This document shows, piece after piece, positions 6,330 through 6,385 of a DNA stretch of 6,385 nucleotides. A program made the translations under genes and the position numbers. Every line of letters starts with the position of its first letter. Position 1 is the first letter of the stretch. Source of the stretch: an uncultured Rhodospirillaceae bacterium (GTDB lineage Bacteria > Pseudomonadota > Alphaproteobacteria > RF32 > CAG-239); contig OMQZ01000151.1 in NCBI GenBank assembly GCA_900313355.1, positions 1 to 6,385 of the forward strand, given 5' to 3'. The notes below the pieces were generated by a model that was not told the DNA's origin, did no database searches, and worked only from the letters and a program-made list of their open reading frames with translations.

Positions 6330-6345
6330 TATACGCGTTTTAGAA

Positions 6346-6385
6346 TCATGATTTTCTCAGCCACACCCACATACCCCCACACAAC
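6346..6385. other. Window tail with no supported gene
   Basis: The last 40 bases carry no feature I can support. Positions 6361-6385 have no G on the + strand (A, C and one T only), a skew unlike the rest of the window. Short open frames run off the edge on both strands, but none is long enough to judge. Confidence 0.5.

Larger units (their letters stand above)
6076..6345. mobile_element. Possible MITE-like palindromic element with a second copy nested in its right end
   Basis: The two palindromic copies are enclosed by an outer 8-bp inverted repeat, TTCTAAAA (6076-6083) and TTTTAGAA (6338-6345). Copy A stops at ...TATAC (6194-6198) without the CGCGTTTT arm that copy B has. That arm, again preceded by TATAC (6330-6334), appears just after copy B. 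Removing 6199-6334 joins copy A to GCGTTTTAG and restores a complete right end like that of copy B. This fits insertion of B into A with a 5-bp duplication. The 8 bases CAATCCTT (6199-6206) between A and B are not explained. No transposase is present, so any movement would need help from elsewhere. The nesting is inference. Confidence 0.4.

Noticed and set aside
6329..6385. Minus-strand open frame entering from the right edge and ending at TAA (6331-6329), with C-terminus AEKIMILKRV
   Set aside because: Only 18 codons are visible, its last codons and stop lie inside the palindromic repeat end, and another minus frame (ending LRKS at 6346) is equally open. There is no basis to choose either as a gene.
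6348..6385. Plus-strand ATG with an open frame (MIFSATPTYPH...) running off the right edge
   Set aside because: No ribosome binding site precedes it, only 12 codons are visible, and the composition is simple C/A-rich sequence.

Overview
The window reads as a chromosomal segment of an AT-rich Gram-negative bacterium. The best support is a YibQ-type divergent polysaccharide deacetylase, a family found mainly in Proteobacteria, together with class II lysyl-tRNA synthetase, GpsA and an encoded tRNA CCA end. An alphaproteobacterium is my guess from gene content and style, not something the sequence proves.

Layout from left to right. Positions 1-56 hold a possible tRNA 3' end on the + strand and a bidirectional terminator. 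Next comes tRNA-Glu(TTC) on the minus strand with its own consensus-like promoter. A two-gene minus-strand operon follows: lysS, transcribed first from a TTGAAA-17-TATAGT promoter, then a membrane-anchored YibQ-type protein starting 2 bp after the lysS stop with a TTG codon. A 194-bp divergent intergenic region separates lysS from gpsA (+ strand) and contains nested inverted repeats. gpsA ends 18 bp from the convergent end of a 651-codon minus-strand gene. That gene encodes a cytoplasmic-looking M48-like zinc metallopeptidase with about 490 residues of unrecognised, probably helical sequence after the peptidase core.

The 411 bp upstream of the peptidase gene carry a strong promoter and then the most unusual part of the window: two copies (about 115-123 bp) of a long palindromic element. 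Their outer arms are nearly identical, but their inner arms differ while still pairing within each copy, so the stem is conserved by compensatory changes. The second copy appears nested in the right end of the first: a 5-bp TATAC duplication and an outer TTCTAAAA/TTTTAGAA inverted repeat flank the pair. On either strand each element can present a GC-containing stem followed by a T-run, so it may also act as a terminator or insulator.

The recognised genes are core functions: lysine charging, envelope-associated carbohydrate chemistry, and glycerol-3-phosphate supply for phospholipids. No pathway obviously links them. The new material is the palindromic element family and the peptidase-fusion protein.
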